A stretch of 15,871 nucleotides of DNA from Clostridia bacterium (GTDB taxonomy: Bacteria; Bacillota_A; Clostridia; Christensenellales; CAG-138): contig JAFZJT010000241.1 of NCBI GenBank assembly GCA_017553815.1, positions 1 to 15,871 of the forward strand, written 5' to 3'. Shown here one piece after another: positions 7,382 to 14,542 of the stretch. A program made the position numbers and the translations under genes. The notes beneath the pieces were generated by a model. It had not been told where the DNA came from and did no database searches. It worked only from the letters and a program-made list of their open reading frames with translations. Position 1 is the first letter of the stretch. Every line of letters begins with the position of its first letter.

Positions 7382-7410
7382 AATATACTACATTTTCAGC
7401 CGTTTGTCAA
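7382..7410 (-). promoter_or_regulatory. Near-consensus sigma-A promoter upstream of the oxoamine synthase
   Basis: On the minus strand TTGACA (7405-7410) and TATATT (7382-7387) are separated by exactly 17 bases. The predicted start near 7375 falls at the beginning of the hairpin at 7320-7378. No other gene lies between it and the synthase start at 7298. Confidence 0.75.
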
Positions 7411-7421
7411 TACGAATAGCG

Positions 7422-8627
7422 TCAGCACTTCGGCTCGGAGTGCCTGCTGATGCGGAAATCGACCGAGCGCTTGAGGTATTCAAGATACTCGCCATCGCGG
7501 CACATGGCCTTTCCGGTAGCGTCCGAGAGCTTTGCAACGGGAAGACCGTTCACATACTGGAGCTTGATAACGATATTCAGCGGGGCAGCGCCCGTGTCGT
7601 TGGAGCAGAAGGTGCCGATGCCGAAGCTGACTTTGACCCTGTCCTTGAAATGCTCGTAAAGCTTTTGCGCGCGGTCGAAATCGAGGCTGTCGCTGAAAAG
7701 AAGGATCTTGGATTTCGGATCGACGCCGTATTTTTCGTAGTGCGCGATCATCTTCTCGCCCCATTCGTAGGGGTCGCCGCTGTCATGCCGAACGCCCGTG
7801 TAGTTGTTTACCATCGAGCGGTCGAAATCCATAAGGAAGAGGTCGGTGGTCAGCGTGTCGGTAAGCGCGGTTCCGTTGTCGCCCTTGTACTCGTTGTACC
7901 AATCCTGCATGGCGTAGTGGTTAGTGTATGCAAGCGGGATCATATCGATACCCTGATACATCTGAACGAACTCATGCGCATAGGTGCCGACCGGGGTGAG
8001 GTCGTATTTTTTGGCAAGATAAACGTTTGAAGTGCCGACGCAGTTCTTCGTTTCGGCGGCAAACCTTCGCACCACCGTATCCTGCCATTCCCTCGAAAGG
8101 CGGCGGCGGCAGCCAAACTCGGCGAAGCCGAAGGTGTAGGTGCCGTCGTTCATCGCGTTTATCTTGGCGTTCAGCCTCTCCTCGGCGCCCTTGAGCAGTT
8201 CGCCGTAGCTGTAGCTGAAGCGGAAATAGACCTCGTTTATTATCTCAAGCAGGTAGATCTCAAACTGCATCGCGGAAAACAGCGGGCCGTCCACAACTAC
8301 CGAAAGCTCGCCCTTTTTAGAGAGCGAAACCGAAACGTAATCGCGGATCGGATGCCAGAGCCGCAGGAATTCAATATAGTCGTTTTTGATGAAGCGGATG
8401 GAACGCAGGTATTCGAGCTCATCCTTTTTGAAGCTCAGGCCGCAGAGATGGTCGATCTGTTCTTCGATCTCCTTCACCATTTCGGGGGTGAATACGACGC
8501 CCTCGTTGCGGCATTTGAAATAGTATTGCCCGCAAAGGTCGGTGTGCTTGTGGAAGATGACCTGATCCATGTTGAATTTGTAAAGATCCGTGTCCAAAAG
8601 AGAGATGATAATGGGGTCAAGCTTCAT
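7422..8627 (-). CDS. pncB: Nicotinate phosphoribosyltransferase
   Basis: It converts nicotinate and PRPP to nicotinate mononucleotide with ATP use, the entry step of NAD salvage (Preiss-Handler route). The 401-residue length matches the E. coli PncB type. Visible landmarks are LLDTDLYKFNMDQV (10-23), FAEFGCRRRLS (168-178), GTSNVYLAKKYDLTPVGTYAHE (198-219) with His218 as the likely phosphorylated histidine, GVRHDSGDP (278-286), FSDSLD (311-316) and GIGTFCSND (336-344), which binds the phosphate groups. AAAGGAG (8637-8643) lies nine bases before ATG 8627. It is 71 bases downstream of ktrA with no terminator seen between, so co-transcription with ktrA is possible though the functions are unrelated. 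Confidence 0.96.
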   Translation of the reverse strand: MKLDPIIISLLDTDLYKFNMDQVIFHKHTDLCGQYYFKCRNEGVVFTPEMVKEIEEQIDHLCGLSFKKDELEYLRSIRFIKNDYIEFLRLWHPIRDYVSVSLSKKGELSVVVDGPLFSAMQFEIYLLEIINEVYFRFSYSYGELLKGAEERLNAKINAMNDGTYTFGFAEFGCRRRLSREWQDTVVRRFAAETKNCVGTSNVYLAKKYDLTPVGTYAHEFVQMYQGIDMIPLAYTNHYAMQDWYNEYKGDNGTALTDTLTTDLFLMDFDRSMVNNYTGVRHDSGDPYEWGEKMIAHYEKYGVDPKSKILLFSDSLDFDRAQKLYEHFKDRVKVSFGIGTFCSNDTGAAPLNIVIKLQYVNGLPVAKLSDATGKAMCRDGEYLEYLKRSVDFRISRHSEPKC

Positions 8628-8698
8628 TTTTTGAGCTCCTTTCGGTGTTTTTCCTTTTCCGAAGACTGTTTTTGTGTGTGCAGAGGATTGAAACCGCT

Positions 8699-9343
8699 TT
8701 ATCGGGTGATGCGCTCGATATCGGCGTTTTTGCCGAAGACCATGAGATGATCCGTCGCATTGAAAACGTATTCCGCGCCGGGGAGGAACATCCTGCCATC
8801 GGGGGTCTTGACCGCGATGATGTTCACGTTGTATTTTCTGCGAACGTCCACCGCGAGCACACTCTGAGAATGCCAGCGCTTGGGCGGGGTGATCTCGTAG
8901 ATGCCGTGGTCTTCCGAAAGCTTCATAAAGTCGAAGATGCTGTCATTGGAGATGGCGACCGCAAGGCGCTCGCTCATATCGCGGTCGGGGAATACTATGT
9001 GATCCGCGCCGTTTTTAAGAAGGAATTTCGCCTGTATCTCGGTGGACGCAACGGCCGTCACGTTCTTTGCGCCGCACTCCTTCAAAAGATCGACTATCTG
9101 AAGGCTGTTTTGGAAGCTCTCGGGAACGCAGACCACAGCCTCGTCGAAATCCTCAACGCCGAGACTCTTCACAACGTCCCTGCGCGTGCAGTCGCCGACC
9201 TTAGCACTTGAAACGTAGGAAAGCATGTCGGAAAGCTTATCCTCCTCGCCGTCCACTATCATTATCTCCGCATCCTCGTGGGAGAGGAATTTGCAGAAGT
9301 AATGCCCGAATTTTCCCGCTCCTATAACTATAAAGCTTTTCAT
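8699..9343 (-). CDS. ktrA: Potassium uptake regulatory subunit KtrA (RCK protein)
   Basis: This is the cytoplasmic gating ring subunit that binds nucleotide (ATP/ADP or NAD) and, in many Bacillota, cyclic di-AMP, and controls the KtrB channel. The 214 residues hold an N-terminal RCK Rossmann domain with GAGKFG (8-13) and the acidic ligand residue Asp31 after the second strand, and an RCK-C domain from about 133 (EITPPKRWHSQSVLAVDVRR...VFGKNADI). The length fits KtrA and not the doubled TrkA (about 450). AAGGAGG (9349-9355) is five bases before ATG. It lies 72 bases downstream of ktrB on the same strand, the usual functional pair. Confidence 0.93.
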   Translation of the reverse strand: MKSFIVIGAGKFGHYFCKFLSHEDAEIMIVDGEEDKLSDMLSYVSSAKVGDCTRRDVVKSLGVEDFDEAVVCVPESFQNSLQIVDLLKECGAKNVTAVASTEIQAKFLLKNGADHIVFPDRDMSERLAVAISNDSIFDFMKLSEDHGIYEITPPKRWHSQSVLAVDVRRKYNVNIIAVKTPDGRMFLPGAEYVFNATDHLMVFGKNADIERITR

Positions 9344-9383
9344 CTTTGCCTCCTTAAGTAAGGGAATAGGGTCGTTGACCGTT

Positions 9384-9412
9384 ATTTTATCAAATAATCA
9401 CGGAAATAGCAA
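9384..9412 (-). promoter_or_regulatory. Weak candidate promoter for ktrA
   Basis: In the ktrB-ktrA gap, TTGCTA (9407-9412) and TAAAAT (9384-9389) are 17 bases apart on the minus strand. The -10 matches 5 of 6 bases but the -35 only 4 of 6. It could give ktrA some expression independent of ktrB. Confidence 0.3.
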
Positions 9413-9415
9413 AGC

Positions 9416-10831
9416 TTATCCGATAAGTATTTTTTCAACGGGATCCACGAGCCGCACGCTCTCGCGCCTTTCGGCGAGCGCAAGCCCGAAGCTCAAACTG
9501 CCCACGCGCCCGAGGAACATCAGCATTATTATGATAACGCGCGAAGCCTCGGAAAGGCTCCTCGTTATGCCCGTGCTCATGCCGACGGTCGCGACCGCAG
9601 ACGTGGTCTCAAAAAGCGTGTCCACGAGCGGAAGCTTATCGATCGAAACTATCAGAAGCGTCGCGGTCAGCATAAGCATAAGGTTTGAGAAAAACACGGT
9701 CGCCGCCTTGTCGAGCGCGCCGTCCTCAAGCCGTCTTCCGAAAACGCCGAAGGTGCGGCTGTGCCTTATATAGCTGAACATATAGATGAGAAGCGTGAAT
9801 ACGGTCGTGGTTTTGATGCCGCCGGCGGTGGAGCCGGGGGAGCCGCCGATGAACATAAGGATTATCGTTGAAAGCTTGCCGCCATCGCTCATCGCGGCGA
9901 TATCGATCGTGTTGAAGCCGGCCGTGCGCGCCGTGACGGAGCCAAAGAGCGCGGTCAGTATCCTTTCGCAAGGGGGCATATTCGCGCAGGCGGCGTTTCC
10001 CTCGGTGAAGAAAAGGATAACTGCGCCGAAAAAGAGCAGAACACCGGTCGCCGTAAGCACTATCTTGGAATGCAGACGGTATTTTTTGAGGCGCAGCCCG
10101 CGGCTCAGCATATCGTCCCAAACGAGGAAACCGAGACCGCCTGTCACGATGAGGAAGATGAGCGTCAGGTTCACGAGCACGTCGCTATAATACGGCACGA
10201 ACGAGCCGAACTTCTCAAAGCCGCCGAGAAGGTCGAAGCCGGCGTTGCAGAAGGCGGAGACCGAGTGGAAAATGCCCATAAATATGCCCTTCAGAGTGCC
10301 GAACTGCGGGCAGAAGCGCAGGGACAGAAGCGCCGCGCCCGATAATTCAACAACCGCCGTAACGGCGATTATCTTCTTTGCAAGCCCCATGATGCCGCCG
10401 AGCTCGAGCGTGCTGATGCTCTCCGAAAGAAGCTCCCTTCCGCGAAGCCCCATGCGGCGGTTTATCAGAAGGAAAAAGAAGGTGGCGATCGTCATAAAGC
10501 CGAGACCGCCGAGCTGTATCATAACGAGGATGACGCATTTGCCGAAGATCGACCAATGCGTCGCGGTGTCGACCGTGACGAGCCCCGTAACGCAGCTCGC
10601 GCTTGTCGCGGTGAATAACGCATCGAGAAACGGCGTCGGCTTTCCGCTCTGCGACGAGACGGGAAGCATCAAAAGCAGGGTGCCGACCGTTATTATTATG
10701 AAAAAGCCGAGAGATATGACCTGCGTGCGGCTCATCCTCGGCTTGGGAGCGCCGATGCCGTCCGACCCGCGCTTTTTATCGCCGCCGGATGCTTTTATGA
10801 CCTTGATCCCGTTGTTGTTTGTTTCGCTCAT
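9416..10831 (-). CDS. ktrB: Potassium channel/transporter subunit KtrB (TrkH family)
   Basis: This is the membrane pore subunit for potassium (often sodium-coupled) uptake. The 471-residue protein has the four M1-P-M2 repeats of the superfamily. The four selectivity-filter loops can be seen: SCVTGL (Gly83), FCNAGF (Gly198), ARTAGF (Gly305) and VATVGM (Gly417). The conserved GGSPGSTAGGIKTTT lies at 329-343, in the gating-loop region of M2 of repeat three. A 30-residue basic cytoplasmic N-terminus precedes the first helix. The ribosome site before ATG 10831 is poor; the next methionine (residue 33) would remove only the basic tail and has no better site. Copy B of the intergenic repeat lies 39 bases upstream. 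Paired with ktrA. Confidence 0.94.
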   Translation of the reverse strand: MSETNNNGIKVIKASGGDKKRGSDGIGAPKPRMSRTQVISLGFFIIITVGTLLLMLPVSSQSGKPTPFLDALFTATSASCVTGLVTVDTATHWSIFGKCVILVMIQLGGLGFMTIATFFFLLINRRMGLRGRELLSESISTLELGGIMGLAKKIIAVTAVVELSGAALLSLRFCPQFGTLKGIFMGIFHSVSAFCNAGFDLLGGFEKFGSFVPYYSDVLVNLTLIFLIVTGGLGFLVWDDMLSRGLRLKKYRLHSKIVLTATGVLLFFGAVILFFTEGNAACANMPPCERILTALFGSVTARTAGFNTIDIAAMSDGGKLSTIILMFIGGSPGSTAGGIKTTTVFTLLIYMFSYIRHSRTFGVFGRRLEDGALDKAATVFFSNLMLMLTATLLIVSIDKLPLVDTLFETTSAVATVGMSTGITRSLSEASRVIIIMLMFLGRVGSLSFGLALAERRESVRLVDPVEKILIG

Positions 10832-10869
10832 AAAGTCTGCTTTTTGAATGGTGAGGCAATCAAATCAAA

Positions 10870-10910
10870 GAAACGCTTGCGTTTCAACCTCAACTATTCA
10901 CTATTCACTA
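10870..10910 (-). repeat. Dispersed intergenic repeat, copy B (hairpin plus conserved box)
   Basis: The stem GAAACGC (10870-10876) pairs with GCGTTTC (10879-10885); the 25-base box at 10886-10910 matches copy A at 24 of 25 positions. On the minus strand the order is box, hairpin, then TTTGATTT, as in copy A. It starts 5 bases after the DUF436 stop and could act as that gene's terminator. Confidence 0.75.
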
Positions 10911-10914
10911 AGAA

Positions 10915-11496
10915 TCAGTACTGCGCTCTCTCGCCGCCGATAAGCTTGGGGCGGGTGCGCGCCATCGTGACGTTTGCGCAGCCGATCTTGGTGTTTTCAT
11001 TGTGTATCGGAACCACGACGGGGCGCATGTGCATCCCGATGAAAACGCCGCCGATATCGATTCCAGCACGGGCGCGGGCGCGAAGATCCTCCACCACGAC
11101 GGGCGAGGCGAAGTGCTTCATCGCCTGAACGCTCCACGCGCCGCCGGCATGAAGCGCGGGCTTGACAGAAACCTCGGTAAGCTCGTATTTTTCCATGCAT
11201 TCGCGCTCAACGACCAATGCACGGTTGAGATGCTCGCAGCACTGGCAGGCGAGGAACAGCACCTTTTCGCGAACGAGAGGGAGCACCGTTTCCATAATAG
11301 CGGCGGCGGCCTCCTCGGTGGAGTGCTGCCCCATGTGGTAGCCCATGACGCGGCTGGTGCTGCAGCCTATGATGATTATATCGCCCGCACGAAGCGCGTA
11401 ATGCCCCTCGGAGCAATTTGTAAAAAGCTCGTTCATCACGGCTCCTACTTCGGCTTTTATAGTTTCAAGCGTCATTGCGCCGTTCAATTCTTCCAT
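10915..11496 (-). CDS. DUF436/YwlG-type (TIGR01440) protein
   Basis: This is a 193-residue member of the DUF436 family (Bacillus YwlG), widespread in Bacillota and of unknown function. Visible family features are GDIIIIGCSTSRVMGYHMGQHST (38-60), FLACQCCEHLNRAL (81-94), KPALHAGGAWSVQAM in the middle and the C-terminal GIDIGGVFIGMHMRPVVVP. The three close cysteines and histidine in ACQCCEHLN are notable, but no catalytic role is established that I know of. ATG 11496 is chosen because GGAGGG (11502-11507) is five bases upstream; a longer frame to 11553 would begin inside a leader hairpin. It is the first gene after its own promoter and lies upstream of the ktr genes. Confidence 0.88.
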   Translation of the reverse strand: MEELNGAMTLETIKAEVGAVMNELFTNCSEGHYALRAGDIIIIGCSTSRVMGYHMGQHSTEEAAAAIMETVLPLVREKVLFLACQCCEHLNRALVVERECMEKYELTEVSVKPALHAGGAWSVQAMKHFASPVVVEDLRARARAGIDIGGVFIGMHMRPVVVPIHNENTKIGCANVTMARTRPKLIGGERAQY

Positions 11497-11545
11497 TTTG
11501 ACCCTCCAAACAGGTGAAAAGCTTTTTCTCATTATATAATACAGC

Positions 11546-11573
11546 GGAAGCATGAAAACTTATCCATGCTTCC
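11546..11573 (-). promoter_or_regulatory. Hairpin at the start of the DUF436 transcript
   Basis: On the minus strand a perfect 9-base-pair stem GGAAGCATG/CATGCTTCC (11565-11573 with 11546-11554) has a 10-base loop. It begins within a few bases of the start predicted from the promoter at 11582-11610, so it would be a 5'-end stem in the mRNA or a DNA operator at +1. No T-run follows, so a terminator is unlikely. A second TATAAT lies at 11531-11536. Confidence 0.5.
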
Positions 11574-11581
11574 ACAGCATA

Positions 11582-11610
11582 ATTATACTACTCTTTCATC
11601 GGTTTTTCAA
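11582..11610 (-). promoter_or_regulatory. Promoter for the DUF436 gene
   Basis: On the minus strand TTGAAA (11605-11610) and a perfect TATAAT (11582-11587) are 17 bases apart. It lies 19 bases past the esterase stop codon and about 85 bases before the DUF436 start. Confidence 0.7.
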
Positions 11611-11628
11611 GAAGCCCGCGGAGCGCTC

Positions 11629-13002
11629 TCAAGGGAGGCTGTCCGGCTTGTCCTCTCCCTTGTTTTCATCGCCGTTTTCTTCCTTCGCCGCACCGCCGAG
11701 CACGGGGGTAAGCGTTTTATGTATTGCTCGCGCCCGCTTTATCGCCGCCGTGCCGACGAGCGCCCCGACCGATACGACCGCCGCTGCGCCGCCCACGATG
11801 TACGGAAGCTTCGAGGCATTGGCGGTAGCCGTGATCAGGGCTTTTTCGGCTGTTTCGCTGTCCACAGCCCAGAATTCGGCGGTATCATTCGATCCTTGAT
11901 CCTCAAAGAGGAGCGCGGGAACGGAATGAAGCGGAACGCTTTTCAGCGGAGCCAAACCAATGCATATCCTCAGCCTTGCGGCCTCAAGCTCGTCTATCTT
12001 GCGCTGAACGCAGGCGCGGTAGATCTCCGAGCCGAGGTAATTCGGATGGAGCGAGCCCGAATACGCCGTCTTGCTCGCGTCTATATCGTTCGCGTCCGCG
12101 CCGAAGGAGATGCGGTGGATGTATTCGGTGCAGTTAATGGCATCGGGGTCGTCGGAGAACGCCGAGTAAGCGCCGTGCGCTTCAAACTCCTTTTCCACCG
12201 AAACGAAATGTATGGGAAAGCCGCTTACGCGAAGCATTCCGATAAGGTATTCGAGATGCTTGTTGAGATCGGAGACAGCGTCGTTCATAAGTGAAGCGGC
12301 CTGCTTGCTGAAAAGCGTTCGGCTCCCGTATGGCGAAAAAAGCCGAGGATAACCCGCAACGATGATCTGTGCCTGCGGCCCGGCCGCTTCGGCGATGAGC
12401 CTATAGGCCTTCAAAAGGCTGTCCCTTATTCCGCCCGAAGCGTAAAATTGCCGCCAGAGCGAAGCGAGCTTGAGCTTCAAAAAGCTCCTGCCAACGTAAG
12501 TATGACCCGCTATCGCATGGGTTATCACCTCGCCGAAGCCCGCGTCGTTCCCGCCGAGCGTAAGCGTAACATAATCCGCCTTCTTATCGCCGAGAGCTTT
12601 GAAAATATCGAGCTGAGGCGGGAGCTTCTGCGTTGGATAGGTGCGGTAAAGCGGCGTGTTGTCGGTGGCTCTTGAAACGCGCGTTCTGCCGGTCTTGCTC
12701 TGCTTTTCCCAGATATGCATAGCCTTTGCACCGGAGGCAGCCGCAAAGTACCAGTTTTCATCGCGGTGCTCCGCCATCATGCCGCAAACTCCCGGAAGCG
12801 TCAGCCGCGCAGGCCAGCTTCTTTCGGAGCGGTGGGCAAGAAAGTCGGGATCGGTATACCTTTTAGCTGCTCCCTGCCTGTAATAGGGCTCGATGCCCTC
12901 GCCGGATGAATACGAATCGCCGAGCGAAACGATAACGAGCGAGCGCTCCGCTTGGCTCGCACGGTATTGATCGATATTCATCATGGCTTTGATCCTGTCC
13001 AA
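11629..13002 (-). CDS. SGNH/GDSL-type esterase with C-terminal hydrophobic segment
   Basis: This is an SGNH-fold hydrolase, probably an esterase or lipase, of 457 residues. Block I is VSLGDSYSSGEG (Ser30 nucleophile), block II AAASGAKAM (Gly91), block III LTLGGNDAGFG (Asn152), and block V SGSLHPNY (His319). The RSERSWPARL segment (58-67) resembles actinomycete GDSL lipases. There is no Asp three residues before the histidine, as in family members that use a Ser-His dyad. There is no N-terminal signal peptide. A hydrophobic stretch at about 399-421 is followed by basic residues (IKRARAIHK) and an acidic tail, which suggests a C-terminal membrane anchor. TTG 13002 is chosen because GGAGGAG (13006-13012) is directly upstream. 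The substrate is unknown. Its promoter adjoins the IS110 insertion. Confidence 0.87.
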   Translation of the reverse strand: MDRIKAMMNIDQYRASQAERSLVIVSLGDSYSSGEGIEPYYRQGAAKRYTDPDFLAHRSERSWPARLTLPGVCGMMAEHRDENWYFAAASGAKAMHIWEKQSKTGRTRVSRATDNTPLYRTYPTQKLPPQLDIFKALGDKKADYVTLTLGGNDAGFGEVITHAIAGHTYVGRSFLKLKLASLWRQFYASGGIRDSLLKAYRLIAEAAGPQAQIIVAGYPRLFSPYGSRTLFSKQAASLMNDAVSDLNKHLEYLIGMLRVSGFPIHFVSVEKEFEAHGAYSAFSDDPDAINCTEYIHRISFGADANDIDASKTAYSGSLHPNYLGSEIYRACVQRKIDELEAARLRICIGLAPLKSVPLHSVPALLFEDQGSNDTAEFWAVDSETAEKALITATANASKLPYIVGGAAAVVSVGALVGTAAIKRARAIHKTLTPVLGGAAKEENGDENKGEDKPDSLP

Positions 13003-13057
13003 TTTCTCCTCCGTGGGTGAGTGCTTGCATACGATTCTGTCCGTATAAATCCATATA

Positions 13058-13086
13058 ATTGTAGACTTTTAGCGGAGCATTGTCAA
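13058..13086 (-). promoter_or_regulatory. Promoter for the esterase gene
   Basis: On the minus strand a perfect TTGACA (13081-13086) and TACAAT (13058-13063, 5 of 6) are 17 bases apart. The -35 lies in the left half of the palindrome that the IS110 element splits, only 8 bases from the element boundary, so both hexamers are intact. Confidence 0.75.
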
Positions 13087-13095
13087 TATCGAAAG
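13081..13095. other. Left half of split palindromic insertion site
   Basis: TGTCAATATC (13081-13090) is the exact inverted copy of GATATTGACA (14757-14766) on the other side of the IS110 element. GAAAG (13091-13095) completes the site up to the AG (CT on the coding strand of the element) core at 13094-13095. Confidence 0.7.
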
Positions 13096-13108
13096 ACTAA
13101 CTATTAAA

Positions 13109-13114
13109 AGTCAA
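13109..13114 (-). promoter_or_regulatory. -35 hexamer (TTGACT) in the element's right end
   Basis: TTGACT on the minus strand lies 13 bases from the CT core of the right end. If the two ends were joined in a circle it would be exactly 17 bases from the TATAAT at 14747-14752, making a strong promoter for the guide RNA and transposase. In the integrated state it drives nothing apparent. Confidence 0.6.
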
Positions 13115-13160
13115 GTCTGAATTTGGCAATTGTGTCGGTGTCGTCTTACGGTCATCGCCG

Positions 13161-13285
13161 CCCTTGACAAACAGCACTCAAATGCTGAAAGAAAAGGATG
13201 CGAGGGCGACGGGAGAACAGGAAACAAAGCTCAGCATCGCCCTCGCAAAAAAGGATAGCATTTGAATGCTTCGGTTTGTCAAGGG
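13161..13285. repeat. Long imperfect palindrome in the IS110 right end
   Basis: The outer arms CCCTTGACAAAC (13161-13172) and GTTTGTCAAGGG (13274-13285) are perfect. The next 14 bases (13173-13186) pair with 13257-13270 with one mismatch, after a 3-base bulge (13271-13273). A purine-rich internal loop (13187-13199 against 13247-13256) follows. Then a 10-base-pair stem GCGAGGGCGA/TCGCCCTCGC (13200-13209, 13237-13246) closes a 27-base apical loop. Both sides of the internal loop carry AAAAGGAT. It lies between the transposase stop and the element end. It could be a folded RNA 3' end, a nested miniature element or a transposition site; no flanking target duplication is visible. Confidence 0.65.
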
Positions 13286-13316
13286 TACGCTGCGCCGGCT
13301 GGTTGGTAAGCGGTGC

Positions 13317-14513
13317 TCAGGCTCCGAGAGAACAGGACAGCCTTCGCGGGTCGTAAGCCTCTCCGGATTTTAGGAGTGCGAAGATCACGCGAACGAGCTT
13401 CTTTACGGCGTGCGAAACGGCAACGTAGTAGTGTTTGCCCTCTGCCCGTTTTCGGGCAAGGTATGCGGCAAAGGAATCATCCCAAGTGCAAGCAAGTCGC
13501 GCGGCATTGAAAAGCGCATAGCGCAGATACCGCGAGCCGCGTTTCTCCATGTGAGCGTATGCGTTGCTGAGCTTTCCGGATTGATAGGTCGAAGGAGATA
13601 TTCCCGAATAGGCTAAGAGCTTGTCCGGTGAATCAAAACGGGATATATCGCCTATCTCGGCAAGGATCATGGCGCCCATCCGATTGCCGATACCGGGTAT
13701 GGTGGTGATAGGAGAATCGATCTCGGCCATAATACGGTCGATCTCCGCTTCTACCTCGGCGATCTCGGCGTCGAAGACACGAATGAGCTGAATGGTATGC
13801 TTGAGCTCCATGGATTTGGCGGGCATTACCGAACCAATGGAACGGCGCGCTGCTTCACGAAGCTCTACTGCACGGTCTTTGCCGTAGCGACCTTTTGAGG
13901 CGCGGTAAAGGACGTTCTTCAGATGAGTGAGATTCGCTTCCGCAATCTGCTTGGCTCCGGGAAACTCCGAAAGAAGGGCGTATACGGTCGCCATGTGGAG
14001 CGTAGGCACGAGCTTTTCAAGCTCCGGGAAGAGGATCGTCACCAGCCGTGATAAGGACTGTTTGAGCTTTGCACGCTCCCGAACCTTGTAAAAACGGTAT
14101 CTCGTTAGTGACTTTAGCTCCTCGTTGTGGTATGATGTGTCCGTGTAGGGCGTGAGGCCTACATCGGACAGCAGCATAGCCGCAATAGTGCGGGCATCAA
14201 CACGATCGGTTTTAGTCTTACGAAGACTTTTAGCCTTTCGGTATTGGTTGGTGAGCAAAGGATTGATAACGTAGGTTGTCAGGCCGCAGTTTATCAGGAA
14301 TCCGAGTATGTTCAAGCTATAGTGTCCGGTTGCCTCAAGCCCTACTTTTATTTTGTCATTGCAGGGGGAACAAGACCGGATTCGCTCGAGCAAAAGCTTA
14401 AAGCCGTCCATGTTGTTGGGGATGGTGAAAACATCCGCGAGGATCTCACCCTCCGAGCTAATGATGAAGCAGTCATGTTTGTCCTTCGCTACATCGATAC
14501 CGACACAAACCAT
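13317..14513 (-). CDS. IS110-family transposase (DEDD RuvC-like plus Tnp20 serine domain)
   Basis: This is an RNA-guided recombinase that moves the element through a circular intermediate, of 398 residues. The N-terminal RuvC-like DEDD domain shows VGIDVAKDKHD (Asp7), GLEATGHY (Glu60) and KTRTK-type KTKTDRVDA (Asp103, Asp106). A helical middle (about 140-260) follows. The C-terminal Tnp20 domain (about 265-352) has TIPGIGNRMGAMILAEIGDISRF and YSGISPSTYQSGK, with Ser312 as the likely nucleophile. ATG 14513 is chosen because GGAGGT (14520-14525) is six bases upstream and the family starts at this point. A longer open frame to 14693 would translate the guide RNA and is rejected. The stop is 222 bases from the element's right end. 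Nothing suggests inactivation. Confidence 0.95.
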   Translation of the reverse strand: MVCVGIDVAKDKHDCFIISSEGEILADVFTIPNNMDGFKLLLERIRSCSPCNDKIKVGLEATGHYSLNILGFLINCGLTTYVINPLLTNQYRKAKSLRKTKTDRVDARTIAAMLLSDVGLTPYTDTSYHNEELKSLTRYRFYKVRERAKLKQSLSRLVTILFPELEKLVPTLHMATVYALLSEFPGAKQIAEANLTHLKNVLYRASKGRYGKDRAVELREAARRSIGSVMPAKSMELKHTIQLIRVFDAEIAEVEAEIDRIMAEIDSPITTIPGIGNRMGAMILAEIGDISRFDSPDKLLAYSGISPSTYQSGKLSNAYAHMEKRGSRYLRYALFNAARLACTWDDSFAAYLARKRAEGKHYYVAVSHAVKKLVRVIFALLKSGEAYDPRRLSCSLGA

Positions 14514-14542
14514 ACGGATACCTCCGAAAAGAATTATTGACG

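Noticed and set aside
6420..8030. 536-codon plus-strand open frame
   Set aside because: It lies antisense to two well-recognised genes (oxoamine synthase and pncB), has no ribosome site, and arises from GC-rich codon bias on the opposite strand.
10832..10914. Cyclic di-AMP (ydaO-type) riboswitch ahead of ktrB
   Set aside because: The gap is 83 bases, much of it the dispersed repeat; none of the expected multi-helix layout is present.
11566..12294. 242-codon plus-strand frame over the esterase gene
   Set aside because: It is antisense to the esterase, whose SGNH motifs fix the real strand; the composition is arginine-rich as in shadow frames.
13087..13316. Guide RNA located downstream of the transposase (IS1111 layout)
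   Set aside because: The right-end palindrome has one internal loop, no paired guide sequences matching both ends, and no promoter. The upstream RNA meets all these points.
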